In this document: positions 7,868 to 15,972 of the stretch, one piece after another
Layout of the letters: every line of letters starts with the position of its first letter
Numbering within the stretch: the stretch's first letter is position 1
Source of the DNA: Flavobacteriaceae bacterium
GTDB lineage: Bacteria; Bacteroidota; Bacteroidia; Flavobacteriales; Flavobacteriaceae
Reading direction: 5' to 3'
DNA length: 39,652 nt
Assembly: GCA_947453885.1 (NCBI GenBank)
Contig: CANGIF010000031.1
Span: forward strand, 1 to 39,652
Program-made: the position numbers and the translations under genes
The notes under the pieces: generated by a model
What the model was told of the DNA's origin: nothing
Database searches by the model: none
What the model saw: only the letters and a program-made list of their open reading frames with translations

Positions 7868-9127
7868 ATGTTAAAGGAATTTGTAGATGTCTTAGTAATA
7901 GGAGCTGGTCCATCGGGATGTGTTTCGGCTTCTTATCTTTTTAATAACAATGTTAAGGTAAAGATGGTAGAGAAAACAACATTTCCAAGACTTGTTGTTG
8001 GCGAAAGTTTAATTCCACGGGTAATGGATCATTTTTCTGAAGCAGGTCTTTTTGAATCTTTGGATTCCATGAATTTTGAAAAAAAATTAGGCGCTCGTTT
8101 CATCAGAGGAAATGAAATTTGTGTTTTTGATTTTAGCAATAAATATTCTGAAGGCTGGGATTGGACTTGGCAAGTTCCAAGAGCCGATTTTGACAATACT
8201 ATGGCTCAAGAAGTTATCCGAAAAGGAATAGATTTAGAGTTTGAATCAGAAGTTGTTGAAGTTAATTTTGAAGGAAAAAACTCAAGAACAATAGTAAAGG
8301 ACAAAGAAGGGAATTTAAAAGAGATTCATGCTAAATTCATTATTGATTCAAGTGGCTATGGAAGGGTTTTACCAAGGCTTTTAGATTTAGATACCCCTTC
8401 AAAACTTGACCCTCATTCTTCTATTTTCGCACATGTAAAAGATGTAAACAGACCCGAAGGTGAGGAAGGTACTTTAATTTCGTTTGACATTTTAGAAACA
8501 CAAGTTTGGCTTTGGGTAATTCCTTTTTCAAATGGAAATACAAGTGTGGGCGTTGTTGGACCAACTGATTTTGTAAATGCGCTTTCAACAAATAAAGATA
8601 ACCGAGAAGCTTTAAATAATGCAATAAAACTTTCCGATTACTATATAAAAAGATTTGGGAACGTAGATTTTCTTTTTGAACCTGTTAAACTTGAAAATTA
8701 TTCTCGATCGGTTAAAAAAATGTATGGCGATGGATTTGCTTTAACCGGAAATAGTTCTGAATTTTTAGATCCTGTTTTTTCCTCAGGAGTTGCTTTTGCA
8801 ACAGAGTCTGGAATGCTTGCTGCTAAACTGTATTTAAAAGAATCTAAAGGCGAAATTGTCAACTGGGAACAAGAATTTACGGGTTATATGAAAAAAGGGA
8901 TTGGTGTATTTACAACTTATGTAAAAGAATGGTACACTGGAAATTTACAAACTTTATTTTTTCATCAACCTGAAAACCCTGATGTTAAACGGAAAATATG
9001 TGCTGTTTTAGCTGGTTATGTTTGGGATGAAACGAATCCGTTTGTCAAAAAGCACGAAAATTTAATTGCCAATATGGCTTATTTAATTGAAAGTGAGAAA
9101 AAAGAAATTATAAACAGCCCTAGTTAA
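7868..9127 (+). CDS. FAD-dependent halogenase-like oxidoreductase, divergent from the pigment operon
   Basis: A 419-residue flavoprotein of the tryptophan-halogenase / geranylgeranyl-reductase-like group. It has GAGPSG at about residues 12-17 for FAD, then VGESLIPRV, the block typical of the halogenase branch. TWQVPR near residue 103 resembles the W-x-W-x-I-P halogenase signature with Val for Ile, and a second WLWVIPF follows near residue 215. GDGFALTGNSSEFLDPVFSSG is the second FAD site. It could chlorinate the aryl head group, since some flexirubins are chlorinated, or hydroxylate or reduce a polyene. The sequence alone does not decide. It is transcribed away from the operon across a 102-bp gap and ends in its own terminator. 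Confidence 0.72.
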   Translation: MLKEFVDVLVIGAGPSGCVSASYLFNNNVKVKMVEKTTFPRLVVGESLIPRVMDHFSEAGLFESLDSMNFEKKLGARFIRGNEICVFDFSNKYSEGWDWTWQVPRADFDNTMAQEVIRKGIDLEFESEVVEVNFEGKNSRTIVKDKEGNLKEIHAKFIIDSSGYGRVLPRLLDLDTPSKLDPHSSIFAHVKDVNRPEGEEGTLISFDILETQVWLWVIPFSNGNTSVGVVGPTDFVNALSTNKDNREALNNAIKLSDYYIKRFGNVDFLFEPVKLENYSRSVKKMYGDGFALTGNSSEFLDPVFSSGVAFATESGMLAAKLYLKESKGEIVNWEQEFTGYMKKGIGVFTTYVKEWYTGNLQTLFFHQPENPDVKRKICAVLAGYVWDETNPFVKKHENLIANMAYLIESEKKEIINSPS

Positions 9128-9142
9128 TTCTAGGGTTTTTTT
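9118..9142 (+). terminator. Intrinsic terminator overlapping the halogenase-like stop codon
   Basis: CCCTAG (9118-9123) and CTAGGG (9130-9135) form a perfect 6-bp stem around TTAATT, followed by seven T residues (9136-9142). The TAA stop (9125-9127) lies in the loop, so the stem spans the end of the reading frame. Confidence 0.75.
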
Positions 9143-9162
9143 AATTACCTTCTAAAAATAGC

Positions 9163-10497
9163 ATGAATATAAAAATTTTATTACGTTTATTTTTTTTATT
9201 AGGTTATCAGCTTATTTTTTCTCAAAATGATTGTATTAATACCTTAATTATTTGTGGTGATGGTAATTATACTGGTTTATCAGCTAACGGAGCTGGTGTT
9301 CAAGAGTTGTCGCAAATAAACAGTTGTAGTAGTCAAGAAAACAATAGTATTTGGTTAAAAGTAACCATTCAAACAGGTGGTACTTTGGGATTTATTCTTA
9401 CTCCTGAAAATCACGCTTTAGTTGTTGATTTTGATTTTTTTATTTTCGGACCAAATGCAAGTTGTACCAATTTAGGAACTTCTATTAGATGTTCAACTAC
9501 TAACCCATTAGCTGCAAACTCTACCTCTAACAGCACAGGGATGAATCAATCCGAAACAGATTTGTCAGAAGGTCCAGGAAGTAATGGTAATAATTTTATA
9601 CATTGGCTCGATGTGTTGGCAAATGAAACTTATTTTTTAGTAATTGACAGACCTGCTGGTGATGGTAATTTTTCTATTAAATGGACAGGAAGTGCAAAAT
9701 TATTCCAGCCTCCATATTTTAATACTACTTTTTTAGATCTTTTTCAATGCGATCGTTCTACTAATTCAAATGGTACCGCAACTTTCGATTTAACTTCAGT
9801 TACAAATACCGCAATTGGAAATCAAGCAAATGTAAATGCAACTTTTTTTACAACACTTAACGATGCTGTAACGAATGAAAATCAAATACAAAATACTTCC
9901 TCCTACCAAAATACTTCCAACCATCAAACTATTTTTATACGAATAACAAATTCAATTACAGGTTGTTTTGAAACTTCAAGTTTTACGCTAAATGTTTATG
10001 AAACTCCTACAATACATGATTTTAAAATCGTAGTTGAAGATTTAAGTGATGCCAATACAGTGAGTGTGGAATTGACATCTTCAACAACACATTCGGATTT
10101 TGAATACAGTTTAGAAAGTCCTACTTTTTTTCAAAATAACCCTGTTTTCTCTAATGTTTACCCTGGAATTTACTATCTCTATATTCATGAAAAAAAGGAT
10201 TGTGCCACTATTGGTCCAATTAAAGTAAATGTTTTAGGATTGCCCAAATTTTTCACCCCAAACCAAGATGGCTACAACGATACTTGGAAACTTGAAGGAA
10301 TTGATACAACACTATATCAAAATTCTCAAATTTCAATTTTTGACCGATATGGGAAATTAATAAAAACACTTTCTGTTCAAGGAAATGGATGGGATGGCAC
10401 GTATAATGGGGTGCCGGCTCCAAGTGATGATTATTGGTATGTGCTAAAATTAAACGAAAATAGAACTACAAAAGGACATTTTTGTTTGAAAAGGTAA
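9163..10497 (+). CDS. T9SS type B sorting (gliding-motility-associated C-terminal) surface protein
   Basis: A 444-residue secreted protein. The signal peptide is MNIKILLRLFFLLGYQLIFSQ. The N-terminal 180 residues form a Cys-containing beta-rich domain seen in large Bacteroidota adhesins, with motifs such as ENNSIWLKV and NETYFLVIDRP. A linker of Ig-like character runs to about residue 350. The C-terminal 85 residues are a type B T9SS signal: FFTPNQDGYNDTW, then ISIFDRYGKLIKTL and GWDGTYNG, ending in KGHFCLKR. It should be exported by the PorV/PorU-type machinery or the SprF-type route and stay on or leave the cell surface. The binding target is unknown. It starts 35 nt after the halogenase-like gene but is insulated by the terminator. 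Confidence 0.85.
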   Translation: MNIKILLRLFFLLGYQLIFSQNDCINTLIICGDGNYTGLSANGAGVQELSQINSCSSQENNSIWLKVTIQTGGTLGFILTPENHALVVDFDFFIFGPNASCTNLGTSIRCSTTNPLAANSTSNSTGMNQSETDLSEGPGSNGNNFIHWLDVLANETYFLVIDRPAGDGNFSIKWTGSAKLFQPPYFNTTFLDLFQCDRSTNSNGTATFDLTSVTNTAIGNQANVNATFFTTLNDAVTNENQIQNTSSYQNTSNHQTIFIRITNSITGCFETSSFTLNVYETPTIHDFKIVVEDLSDANTVSVELTSSTTHSDFEYSLESPTFFQNNPVFSNVYPGIYYLYIHEKKDCATIGPIKVNVLGLPKFFTPNQDGYNDTWKLEGIDTTLYQNSQISIFDRYGKLIKTLSVQGNGWDGTYNGVPAPSDDYWYVLKLNENRTTKGHFCLKR

Positions 10498-10498
10498 G

Positions 10499-11599
10499 TT
10501 AAATCGCTTCAAATAATTTTCCAGGTAATGGTCTAATAAATCCTTTTAATTCCATGTTTAATAAAACACCCGAAACTTTAAAAATTGGTAGTCCACAGTC
10601 TAATGCGATAAAATCTAATAGTTGTTTTCCGTTTTTCTGGAGGTAATCGTACAGTAATTGTTCGTCAGGTTCTAAATTTACAAAAAGTTGTTTTTGAATG
10701 GTTTTTGGCGCTCTTTCAATATCCCAATTAAGCATGTAAATCAAATCGGCCGCAGATGTTAATAGATTTGCTTTTTGTGTTTTAATAAGCGTGTTACAAC
10801 CTTGACTGTATTTATCAGTTGTTCTTCCTGGAACGGCAAAAACATCTCTATTGTAATCATTAGCTAACGAAGCTGTTATTAAAGACCCCCCTTTTTCTGC
10901 CGATTCAATTACTATTGTAGCTTCGGACATTCCTGCTACAATTCTATTTCTGCGCACAAAATTTTCAGCAGCAATTTCAGATGAACTCCAAAACTCAGTT
11001 AAAAAACCTCCATTTTGTTCCATTTTTGCTACGTATTTGGTGTGTGTTTTTGGATAAATTTGGTTCAACCCATGAGCCAATACTCCAATCGTTTGAAGTT
11101 GGTGCTCCATTGCTGCTTGATGGGCTACAATATCTACTCCATAAGCAAATCCACTCACAATTATTGGGTCTAATGGTGCTAAATCTGCTATTATATTTTT
11201 ACAAAAATCCGAACCATAAGCGGTAATTTGTCTTGTTCCAACAATGCTAATTATTTTTTTTGTGTTAAACGAAAAATTACCAGAGCCAAAAAGCAAAACT
11301 GGCCCATCAAAACAATGTTTTAATTTTTCTGGATACTCCTTGTCTTTAAAATACAGAACCTGAATGGAATTATTTTTAATGTATTTTAACTCTATCTCTG
11401 CTTTCTCAAAGACAGTTTTATTGTTCAGTTTTTGTAGTAAAATAGTGCCAATTCCCTCAATGTTTTCAAGTTGTTTTGACTTTGATTTGAATACATTTTC
11501 AGCAGATCCACAATGATTTATAAGTTTTTTGGCTAGTACATCGCCAACACCATCTACTTTCAACAACGCTAAAATATTGAATAATTCTTGTTCTGTCAT
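10499..11599 (-). CDS. dprA: DNA-processing protein DprA (Smf)
   Basis: A 366-residue DprA. The N-terminus has helix-hairpin-helix-like segments (VDGVGDVLAKKLINHCG, IEGIGTILLQKL). The Rossmann-like core carries the family motifs SIVGTRQITAYG, SGFAYGVDIVAHQAA, FVRRNRIVAGMSEATIVIES and GSLITASLANDYNRDVFAVPG. A winged-helix region closes the protein (about residues 310-360). DprA binds incoming single-stranded DNA and loads RecA during natural transformation. Its presence alone does not prove competence. It converges with the T9SS type B gene with a 1-nt gap and no visible terminator between them. Confidence 0.95.
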   Translation of the reverse strand: MTEQELFNILALLKVDGVGDVLAKKLINHCGSAENVFKSKSKQLENIEGIGTILLQKLNNKTVFEKAEIELKYIKNNSIQVLYFKDKEYPEKLKHCFDGPVLLFGSGNFSFNTKKIISIVGTRQITAYGSDFCKNIIADLAPLDPIIVSGFAYGVDIVAHQAAMEHQLQTIGVLAHGLNQIYPKTHTKYVAKMEQNGGFLTEFWSSSEIAAENFVRRNRIVAGMSEATIVIESAEKGGSLITASLANDYNRDVFAVPGRTTDKYSQGCNTLIKTQKANLLTSAADLIYMLNWDIERAPKTIQKQLFVNLEPDEQLLYDYLQKNGKQLLDFIALDCGLPIFKVSGVLLNMELKGFIRPLPGKLFEAI

Positions 11600-11654
11600 G
11601 CTTTTAAATTAGTTCCGAAAAGTAATTATTTTTATGGAAATTGTTAATAAAAAT

Positions 11655-11663
11655 TGTGGATAA
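11655..11663 (-). promoter_or_regulatory. Perfect DnaA-box match
   Basis: The plus strand reads TGTGGATAA, the exact complement of the DnaA box TTATCCACA, in the 101-bp gap between dprA and the HU/SPOR gene. It lies 26 bp upstream of the -7 element of the downstream gene. A single 9-mer can occur by chance in DNA of this composition, so binding is only a suggestion. Confidence 0.3.
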
Positions 11664-11688
11664 AATTTTAATAACTATTTTCAATGGT

Positions 11689-11696
11689 TAACTTTG
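11689..11696 (+). promoter_or_regulatory. -7 promoter element very close to an ATG
   Basis: TAACTTTG matches TAnnTTTG exactly and ends 4 bp before the ATG at 11701. Initiation 5-7 bp downstream would give a leaderless or near-leaderless mRNA. The -33 position holds TTTT rather than TTTG. Confidence 0.5.
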
Positions 11697-11700
11697 TAGC

Positions 11701-12624
11701 ATGAATTTAGAATTATCACTTTCTCAACTTTTATTTCGTTACCAGTGTGTAACGGTTCCTGGCTTTGGTGCTTTTTTAACCGAAACTATTTCTGCACAGT
11801 GGGAAGAAAGTACAAATTCATTTTATCCTCCTTCTAAAATTGTATCTTTTAATTCTTATATAAAAACCAACGATGGTTTATTAGCTACACATATTGCACA
11901 ATCCTCTAAAATTAGTTACGATTCGGCAGTTCAATTGATTGAAATTGAAGTGTTTTCTTGGAAAAATAAGTTGCAAAACAACGAAACATTGACGTTAAAA
12001 ACAATTGGTGATTTAGTTATTAACCAAGAGCACAATTTAGTATTTACGCCTTCGCAAAAAGTTAATTATAATACCCAATCTTTTGGGCTTACTTCTTTTG
12101 TTTCTCCAGTCGTAAAACGCACTGTTTTTTCTCCAGAACCTGAAGAGACCGCAAAGGTGATTGAATTTTCAAGTAAAAAATCCAATGCTTTATTAAAATA
12201 TGCAGCTGTTTTTATTCTAACTACAGGAACTATACTTCCAATTGGATATACTTTGTATCAAGATAAAATTAAGGCAGATACGTTGGTGGTTGAGCAAGCG
12301 GTTCAACGTAAAATTGAACGTAAAATACAACAAGCAACTTTTGAAATTTCAAATCCAATTCCTGATGTTACTATAGTTGTTCCTAATGAAAAAAAGTATT
12401 ACCACATTGTAGCCGGAGCTTTTAAAGAAGTTAGTAATGCTGAAAATGCTGTTAAAGAACTTGTTGAAAAAGGTTTTGAAGCAAGAAAGATAGAACCTAA
12501 TAAGCATGGTTTGATTCCTGTTTTATATGGTAGTTTTGCTACATATCAAGAAGCAAAAAAAGCGCTAACAACTATTCAGAAAACTGAAAATGCCGACGCT
12601 TGGTTACTGATTCAAGAATTTTAA
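11701..12624 (+). CDS. HU-CCDC81-like and SPOR domain membrane protein
   Basis: A 307-residue protein with three parts. Residues 1-130 are a tandem HU/CCDC81-type fold (LLFRYQCVTVPGFGAFLTE, then LKTIGDLVINQEHNLVFTP). A single transmembrane helix lies at about residues 164-186. The C-terminal SPOR domain (about residues 233-307) begins YYHIVAGAFKEVSNAENAV and contains VLYGSFATYQEAKKAL. SPOR domains bind denuded septal peptidoglycan. The N-terminus would be cytoplasmic and the SPOR domain periplasmic, suggesting a link between the nucleoid or cytoplasm and the division site (inference). The start is fixed by the domain, which begins at the first residues. The upstream -7 box is almost on top of this ATG. 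Confidence 0.85.
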   Translation: MNLELSLSQLLFRYQCVTVPGFGAFLTETISAQWEESTNSFYPPSKIVSFNSYIKTNDGLLATHIAQSSKISYDSAVQLIEIEVFSWKNKLQNNETLTLKTIGDLVINQEHNLVFTPSQKVNYNTQSFGLTSFVSPVVKRTVFSPEPEETAKVIEFSSKKSNALLKYAAVFILTTGTILPIGYTLYQDKIKADTLVVEQAVQRKIERKIQQATFEISNPIPDVTIVVPNEKKYYHIVAGAFKEVSNAENAVKELVEKGFEARKIEPNKHGLIPVLYGSFATYQEAKKALTTIQKTENADAWLLIQEF

Positions 12625-12627
12625 CGT

Positions 12628-14805
12628 TTACAATTTCAACACTTTAAAGTTCATTTCTTTTTCTCCAAATTTCACTTTAAAAAAGTAAGTTCCTATTTCA
12701 AAATTTGAAATATCTACATTTTGAGATAATGTATCCGTTTTTTGGTTCCATAACAACCTACCTTCAACATTAAATACTTGAAGTTCCGTCATTTTTGAAT
12801 TTGAGTTAAGCACTACAGCATTATGACTAGGATTTGGATAATATGAAAAATCAATCGTGTTTAAAAAATTTGTAGATGCTAAATTCAAACAACTAACGGT
12901 TGCTTCATAACCCGCTGCAACAACTCCACCATCTGAAGTAAATTTTATAGTTAAAGCCCCATCAGTGGCGGTCGATTCTATTGGAGCTGGAATTGTAGTT
13001 CCAGTAAATCCTCCATTACTAACCTCCGGAAAACTAGTATCATGTCCGTCATAAACAAATAGGTAATCGTAATTCAACTCAAGGTCAAAACTTGTAAATG
13101 TAATTTTAGCTTTTGCATTTGGGTCAACTGGAAGTATGGTTCTAATAATTGTTTCAAAATCTTGGTAATTACCGTTTGGCCCCCCTGTGTCTGTTAATGG
13201 AATTCCGCTACAAAAATCGCCAGTCGTCGCAAAAACCAGACTTTGTTCTGAACCTATCAATCCTGCTGAACAATTGTTCCTAACTAATGCTTTATAATAG
13301 GTATTAGGAGTTAAACCAGAAACGTTAAAAGAAGGCGAACTTGGTGTATTCCAAGATCCTGAACCAGCAGACAATGGAAATACAGAAATTTCTGAAGATG
13401 CTACGCCTCCTATTTCCGTCCAACTTATAGTTGCTGAAAAATCTGTAATCGCTGAGGCATTTACAGCTGTAATGTTATTTATGCAAGTGTTTATACAATC
13501 TGTACTTAAGCAGGTGCCACTATTTACAGCGTTTAAAATAGCCGCAGCTGGCTGAGGACCAAAACCGTTATTAAAACTAATACCAACTCCTGAAATTAAA
13601 TGACAATAGCTCATTATTGTTCCTTTTACACTAACGTCTGGAATTGTTCCATCAGCACAAGAGCCTTCGTGATAGCCCGCTTGTTGTCCACATCCGTCAA
13701 TGGCTGTGTTGTCGCCATTCCAGTAGCAACCGTGTGTGTGGGGTGATCCTAAAAGATGTCCTAATTCATGTGTAATTACTTCAACGTCCCAAGAGTAGGT
13801 TGGCACATTACTATACGATACACTAACATCGCTATAACTAAAATTGTTGTTGGAACAAAGTCCATCTATAGTAACAGCAACACCTCCTAATCCTCCTGGG
13901 TCAATACCAACTAATTGTCCTAAATCGCCATCAAAAACTGGTCTAAAATCATGAAATTTATACAAATAATCAGCAGAGGTTGTACCTATTCCTTCATAAG
14001 GATCTTGAGTTGTCCAAACATAAATCGATTTTATCGCTACTGAAATACCGTCGTTTGCGTATAGCGTTTGAACGTTGTTAAAAAGAGCTGTCATCCAATT
14101 TGTAGTTTCCACAACATCATTGTTATTTGATTGGAACAAATTAAAATCTATTTCAAAATAAATTGTTGCACAACGCGTGCTTTCAATGTTTCTTAGATTT
14201 TTTGAATTTTTTTTTTGTCGCTCTAAAGACTTGTTCTTTGTGGTACAGTCAAAAGTGTTTTTTATTTTTAAATCGGCATCTTTGTAAATAATGTACTCTG
14301 AATTGTCGGTTGCTGCTTTCATTTTTCCAACAACTAAATTACTCAATTGATTGCTTGAAATAATACCGTTACATTCCGATTTGAAAAAATTAAAAGAAAC
14401 TACTGAATTGCTGTTTCCTTTTACAATACCTCTGTAAAAAAGTCCTTTTTGGTACTCCACATTTTTGTGTTGATCTGTGTCTACATGAAAGCCTTCGGCT
14501 AAGGGATGAACTTGAAAAAGTTGTACTTGAATTGTAGTACCTTGGTATGGGATATCTATTAAAATAGTTTCGTGATGGGCTTCTAAAATTTGATTCAAAA
14601 CTTCTTCCTGAAGCGAAACATAAGTTGCTTTATCTATCAGTTCGGTTACCTTTTTTTGGGGCGTAACTACTTTTTCTGTAAAAGGAGCAAACTCATGAAA
14701 AACCGTTTTCTTTGCTAATAATGTTGCTACGTCTTGGGCAATTTTGTTTTGAGCAAAAACGCCGAAACTATTCAAAACAACCAATAGAATTACAATTTTT
14801 TTCAT
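12628..14805 (-). CDS. Secreted zinc metalloprotease (M12B/reprolysin-like) with FN3, CUB-like and T9SS type A domains
   Basis: A 725-residue exoprotease. The signal peptide is at 1-18 (ends VFAQ) and a propeptide-like region runs to about residue 205. The metzincin catalytic domain has HELGHLLGSPH with zinc ligands His346, His350 and His356, and the Met-turn GTIMSYCH near residue 398. An FN3 domain (about residues 442-525) and a CUB-like domain (about 530-640, YDYLFVYDGHD) follow. The C-terminus is a T9SS type A signal (YYPNPSHNAVVL ... GTYFFKVKFGEKEMNFKVLKL). It should be exported across the outer membrane and act on extracellular protein. A -7 element lies at 14829-14836. It converges with the HU/SPOR gene with a 3-nt gap. 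Confidence 0.9.
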   Translation of the reverse strand: MKKIVILLVVLNSFGVFAQNKIAQDVATLLAKKTVFHEFAPFTEKVVTPQKKVTELIDKATYVSLQEEVLNQILEAHHETILIDIPYQGTTIQVQLFQVHPLAEGFHVDTDQHKNVEYQKGLFYRGIVKGNSNSVVSFNFFKSECNGIISSNQLSNLVVGKMKAATDNSEYIIYKDADLKIKNTFDCTTKNKSLERQKKNSKNLRNIESTRCATIYFEIDFNLFQSNNNDVVETTNWMTALFNNVQTLYANDGISVAIKSIYVWTTQDPYEGIGTTSADYLYKFHDFRPVFDGDLGQLVGIDPGGLGGVAVTIDGLCSNNNFSYSDVSVSYSNVPTYSWDVEVITHELGHLLGSPHTHGCYWNGDNTAIDGCGQQAGYHEGSCADGTIPDVSVKGTIMSYCHLISGVGISFNNGFGPQPAAAILNAVNSGTCLSTDCINTCINNITAVNASAITDFSATISWTEIGGVASSEISVFPLSAGSGSWNTPSSPSFNVSGLTPNTYYKALVRNNCSAGLIGSEQSLVFATTGDFCSGIPLTDTGGPNGNYQDFETIIRTILPVDPNAKAKITFTSFDLELNYDYLFVYDGHDTSFPEVSNGGFTGTTIPAPIESTATDGALTIKFTSDGGVVAAGYEATVSCLNLASTNFLNTIDFSYYPNPSHNAVVLNSNSKMTELQVFNVEGRLLWNQKTDTLSQNVDISNFEIGTYFFKVKFGEKEMNFKVLKL

Positions 14806-14828
14806 AGTATTTGGGTATTAAAACAATA

Positions 14829-14836
14829 CAAATGTA
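14829..14836 (-). promoter_or_regulatory. -7 promoter element of the metalloprotease gene
   Basis: The minus strand reads TACATTTG (exact TAnnTTTG), placing the transcript start near 14822 and a leader of about 17 nt before the ATG at 14805. Confidence 0.6.
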
Positions 14837-14854
14837 ACCGATGTTTTTTTATTT

Positions 14855-15523
14855 TTAAACATACGTAGCGTTTTTTAAATTTTTAATCACTTTAAATGCA
14901 GCATCAACTTGCGAATCATTCACTAAAATAGTAAACTCGTTTGAGGTTGAAATCACTTCATTTATAATAATTCCCTCCCAAGCTAAACATTGAAAAATGT
15001 AATAATAAATTCCTGGAATTACAATGTTTTCTTCCGGAAGCTTTACAGTTATGGACGCTAGATTGCTTAGTTTTTGAATCATTTTTTCGGCAGCAAAATG
15101 TTTTTCTACTAAGTGGGTTACGCTGTCGCTAATTACAATATTGGTTTCGTTTACTCCTCTTGATGAAGTGTAAAAAATGTTGCTAAACGTGTTTATTTCT
15201 GAAATTAAACCGGCCTGTTTGTTCAATATGGTGCTGGAAACTTCAAACGTATAATCTGTTAAGGACGACCGAACCGTAATTTCGCCAATGTTTTTAATTA
15301 CTTTCAATATGTGGTGATTGGCTCTATAATCCAAATCATCCGTCAATCTTTTTAAGGACATTACAACAGCACCTTGTTTTACCTCTTTCCCGAATTCGGA
15401 TTTCAAATCTTCCATCATTTTTCGGGACAAAGATGTTAAATTGACAATTCCTTGCGATAACGCATTCAATAAAAAAGGTTGTGATTTTATGTAATTTTCA
15501 ACTACGGACGATACGGTTTTCAT
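14855..15523 (-). CDS. ACT-domain protein (aspartokinase-regulatory-like)
   Basis: A 222-residue cytoplasmic protein, starting MKTVSSVVENYI. The N-terminal third is helical (about residues 1-75) and resembles small Bacteroidota proteins often annotated as aspartate kinase. The C-terminal part looks like ACT-type modules, with LASITVKLPEENIVIPGIYYY and GIIINEVISTSNEFTILVNDSQVDAAFKVI. There is no kinase catalytic domain, so it cannot phosphorylate aspartate. An amino-acid-sensing or regulatory role is likely. An ATG 36 nt further upstream (15559) is in frame but lies before the -7 box at 15547-15554, so that codon would not be in the mRNA. I therefore use 15523. Confidence 0.75.
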   Translation of the reverse strand: MKTVSSVVENYIKSQPFLLNALSQGIVNLTSLSRKMMEDLKSEFGKEVKQGAVVMSLKRLTDDLDYRANHHILKVIKNIGEITVRSSLTDYTFEVSSTILNKQAGLISEINTFSNIFYTSSRGVNETNIVISDSVTHLVEKHFAAEKMIQKLSNLASITVKLPEENIVIPGIYYYIFQCLAWEGIIINEVISTSNEFTILVNDSQVDAAFKVIKNLKNATYV

Positions 15524-15546
15524 GACCTGCGGTTTCGATTTTGATA

Positions 15547-15554
15547 CAAATATA
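15547..15554 (-). promoter_or_regulatory. -7 promoter element that fixes the ACT-gene start
   Basis: The minus strand reads TATATTTG (exact TAnnTTTG). Transcription would begin near 15540, giving a 17-nt leader to the ATG at 15523 and excluding the in-frame ATG at 15559. Confidence 0.6.
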
Positions 15555-15603
15555 AACATCTATTGCTATTTAGCAGTACGAAACTTGGTTTGGGGAAATA
15601 ACT

Positions 15604-15963
15604 TTAAAAATAATAAAAAGCATTTTCTAAATGTTCCAATTCAAAGTTATTAGCCGTTTTATGAATTGCAATAATGTCAAACCGAACCGAAACATCCATG
15701 TCATTTTGAATTACATACTCGTTTATGGCTTTTGTTAACAACTGAATTTTTTTTGGTTTTACAAAATCTTGGGGCAAACCAAATTCCAAACTCGACCTGG
15801 TTTTAACCTCAACAACTGCCAATATATTGTTTTTAAAAGCAATAATATCTACTTCGGCTTTCTGAAAAACCCAGTTCGTTTCCAAAATATCGTAGCCGTT
15901 GGATTGTAAAAAAGCAACGGCATGTTCTTCGCCTTGTTTTCCTAAATCATTATGCGCTGCCAT
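15604..15963 (-). CDS. YraN/UPF0102 family nuclease-like protein
   Basis: A 119-residue UPF0102 protein. The restriction-endonuclease-like core is visible: GKQGEEHAVAFL, YDILETNW, KAEVDIIAFKNN and AVVEVKTRSS, which supplies the D...E-x-K acidic/lysine set of the PD-(D/E)xK fold. The family is widespread and thought to process DNA or Holliday-type structures, but its role is not firmly known. It follows the LD-carboxypeptidase gene by 9 nt and is probably co-transcribed from the promoter at 16966. Cytoplasmic. Confidence 0.88.
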   Translation of the reverse strand: MAAHNDLGKQGEEHAVAFLQSNGYDILETNWVFQKAEVDIIAFKNNILAVVEVKTRSSLEFGLPQDFVKPKKIQLLTKAINEYVIQNDMDVSVRFDIIAIHKTANNFELEHLENAFYYF

Positions 15964-15972
15964 GTGGCTCTA

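Noticed and set aside
14855..15523. Aspartate kinase
   Set aside because: At 222 residues it has no kinase catalytic domain. Only ACT-like regulatory modules are visible.
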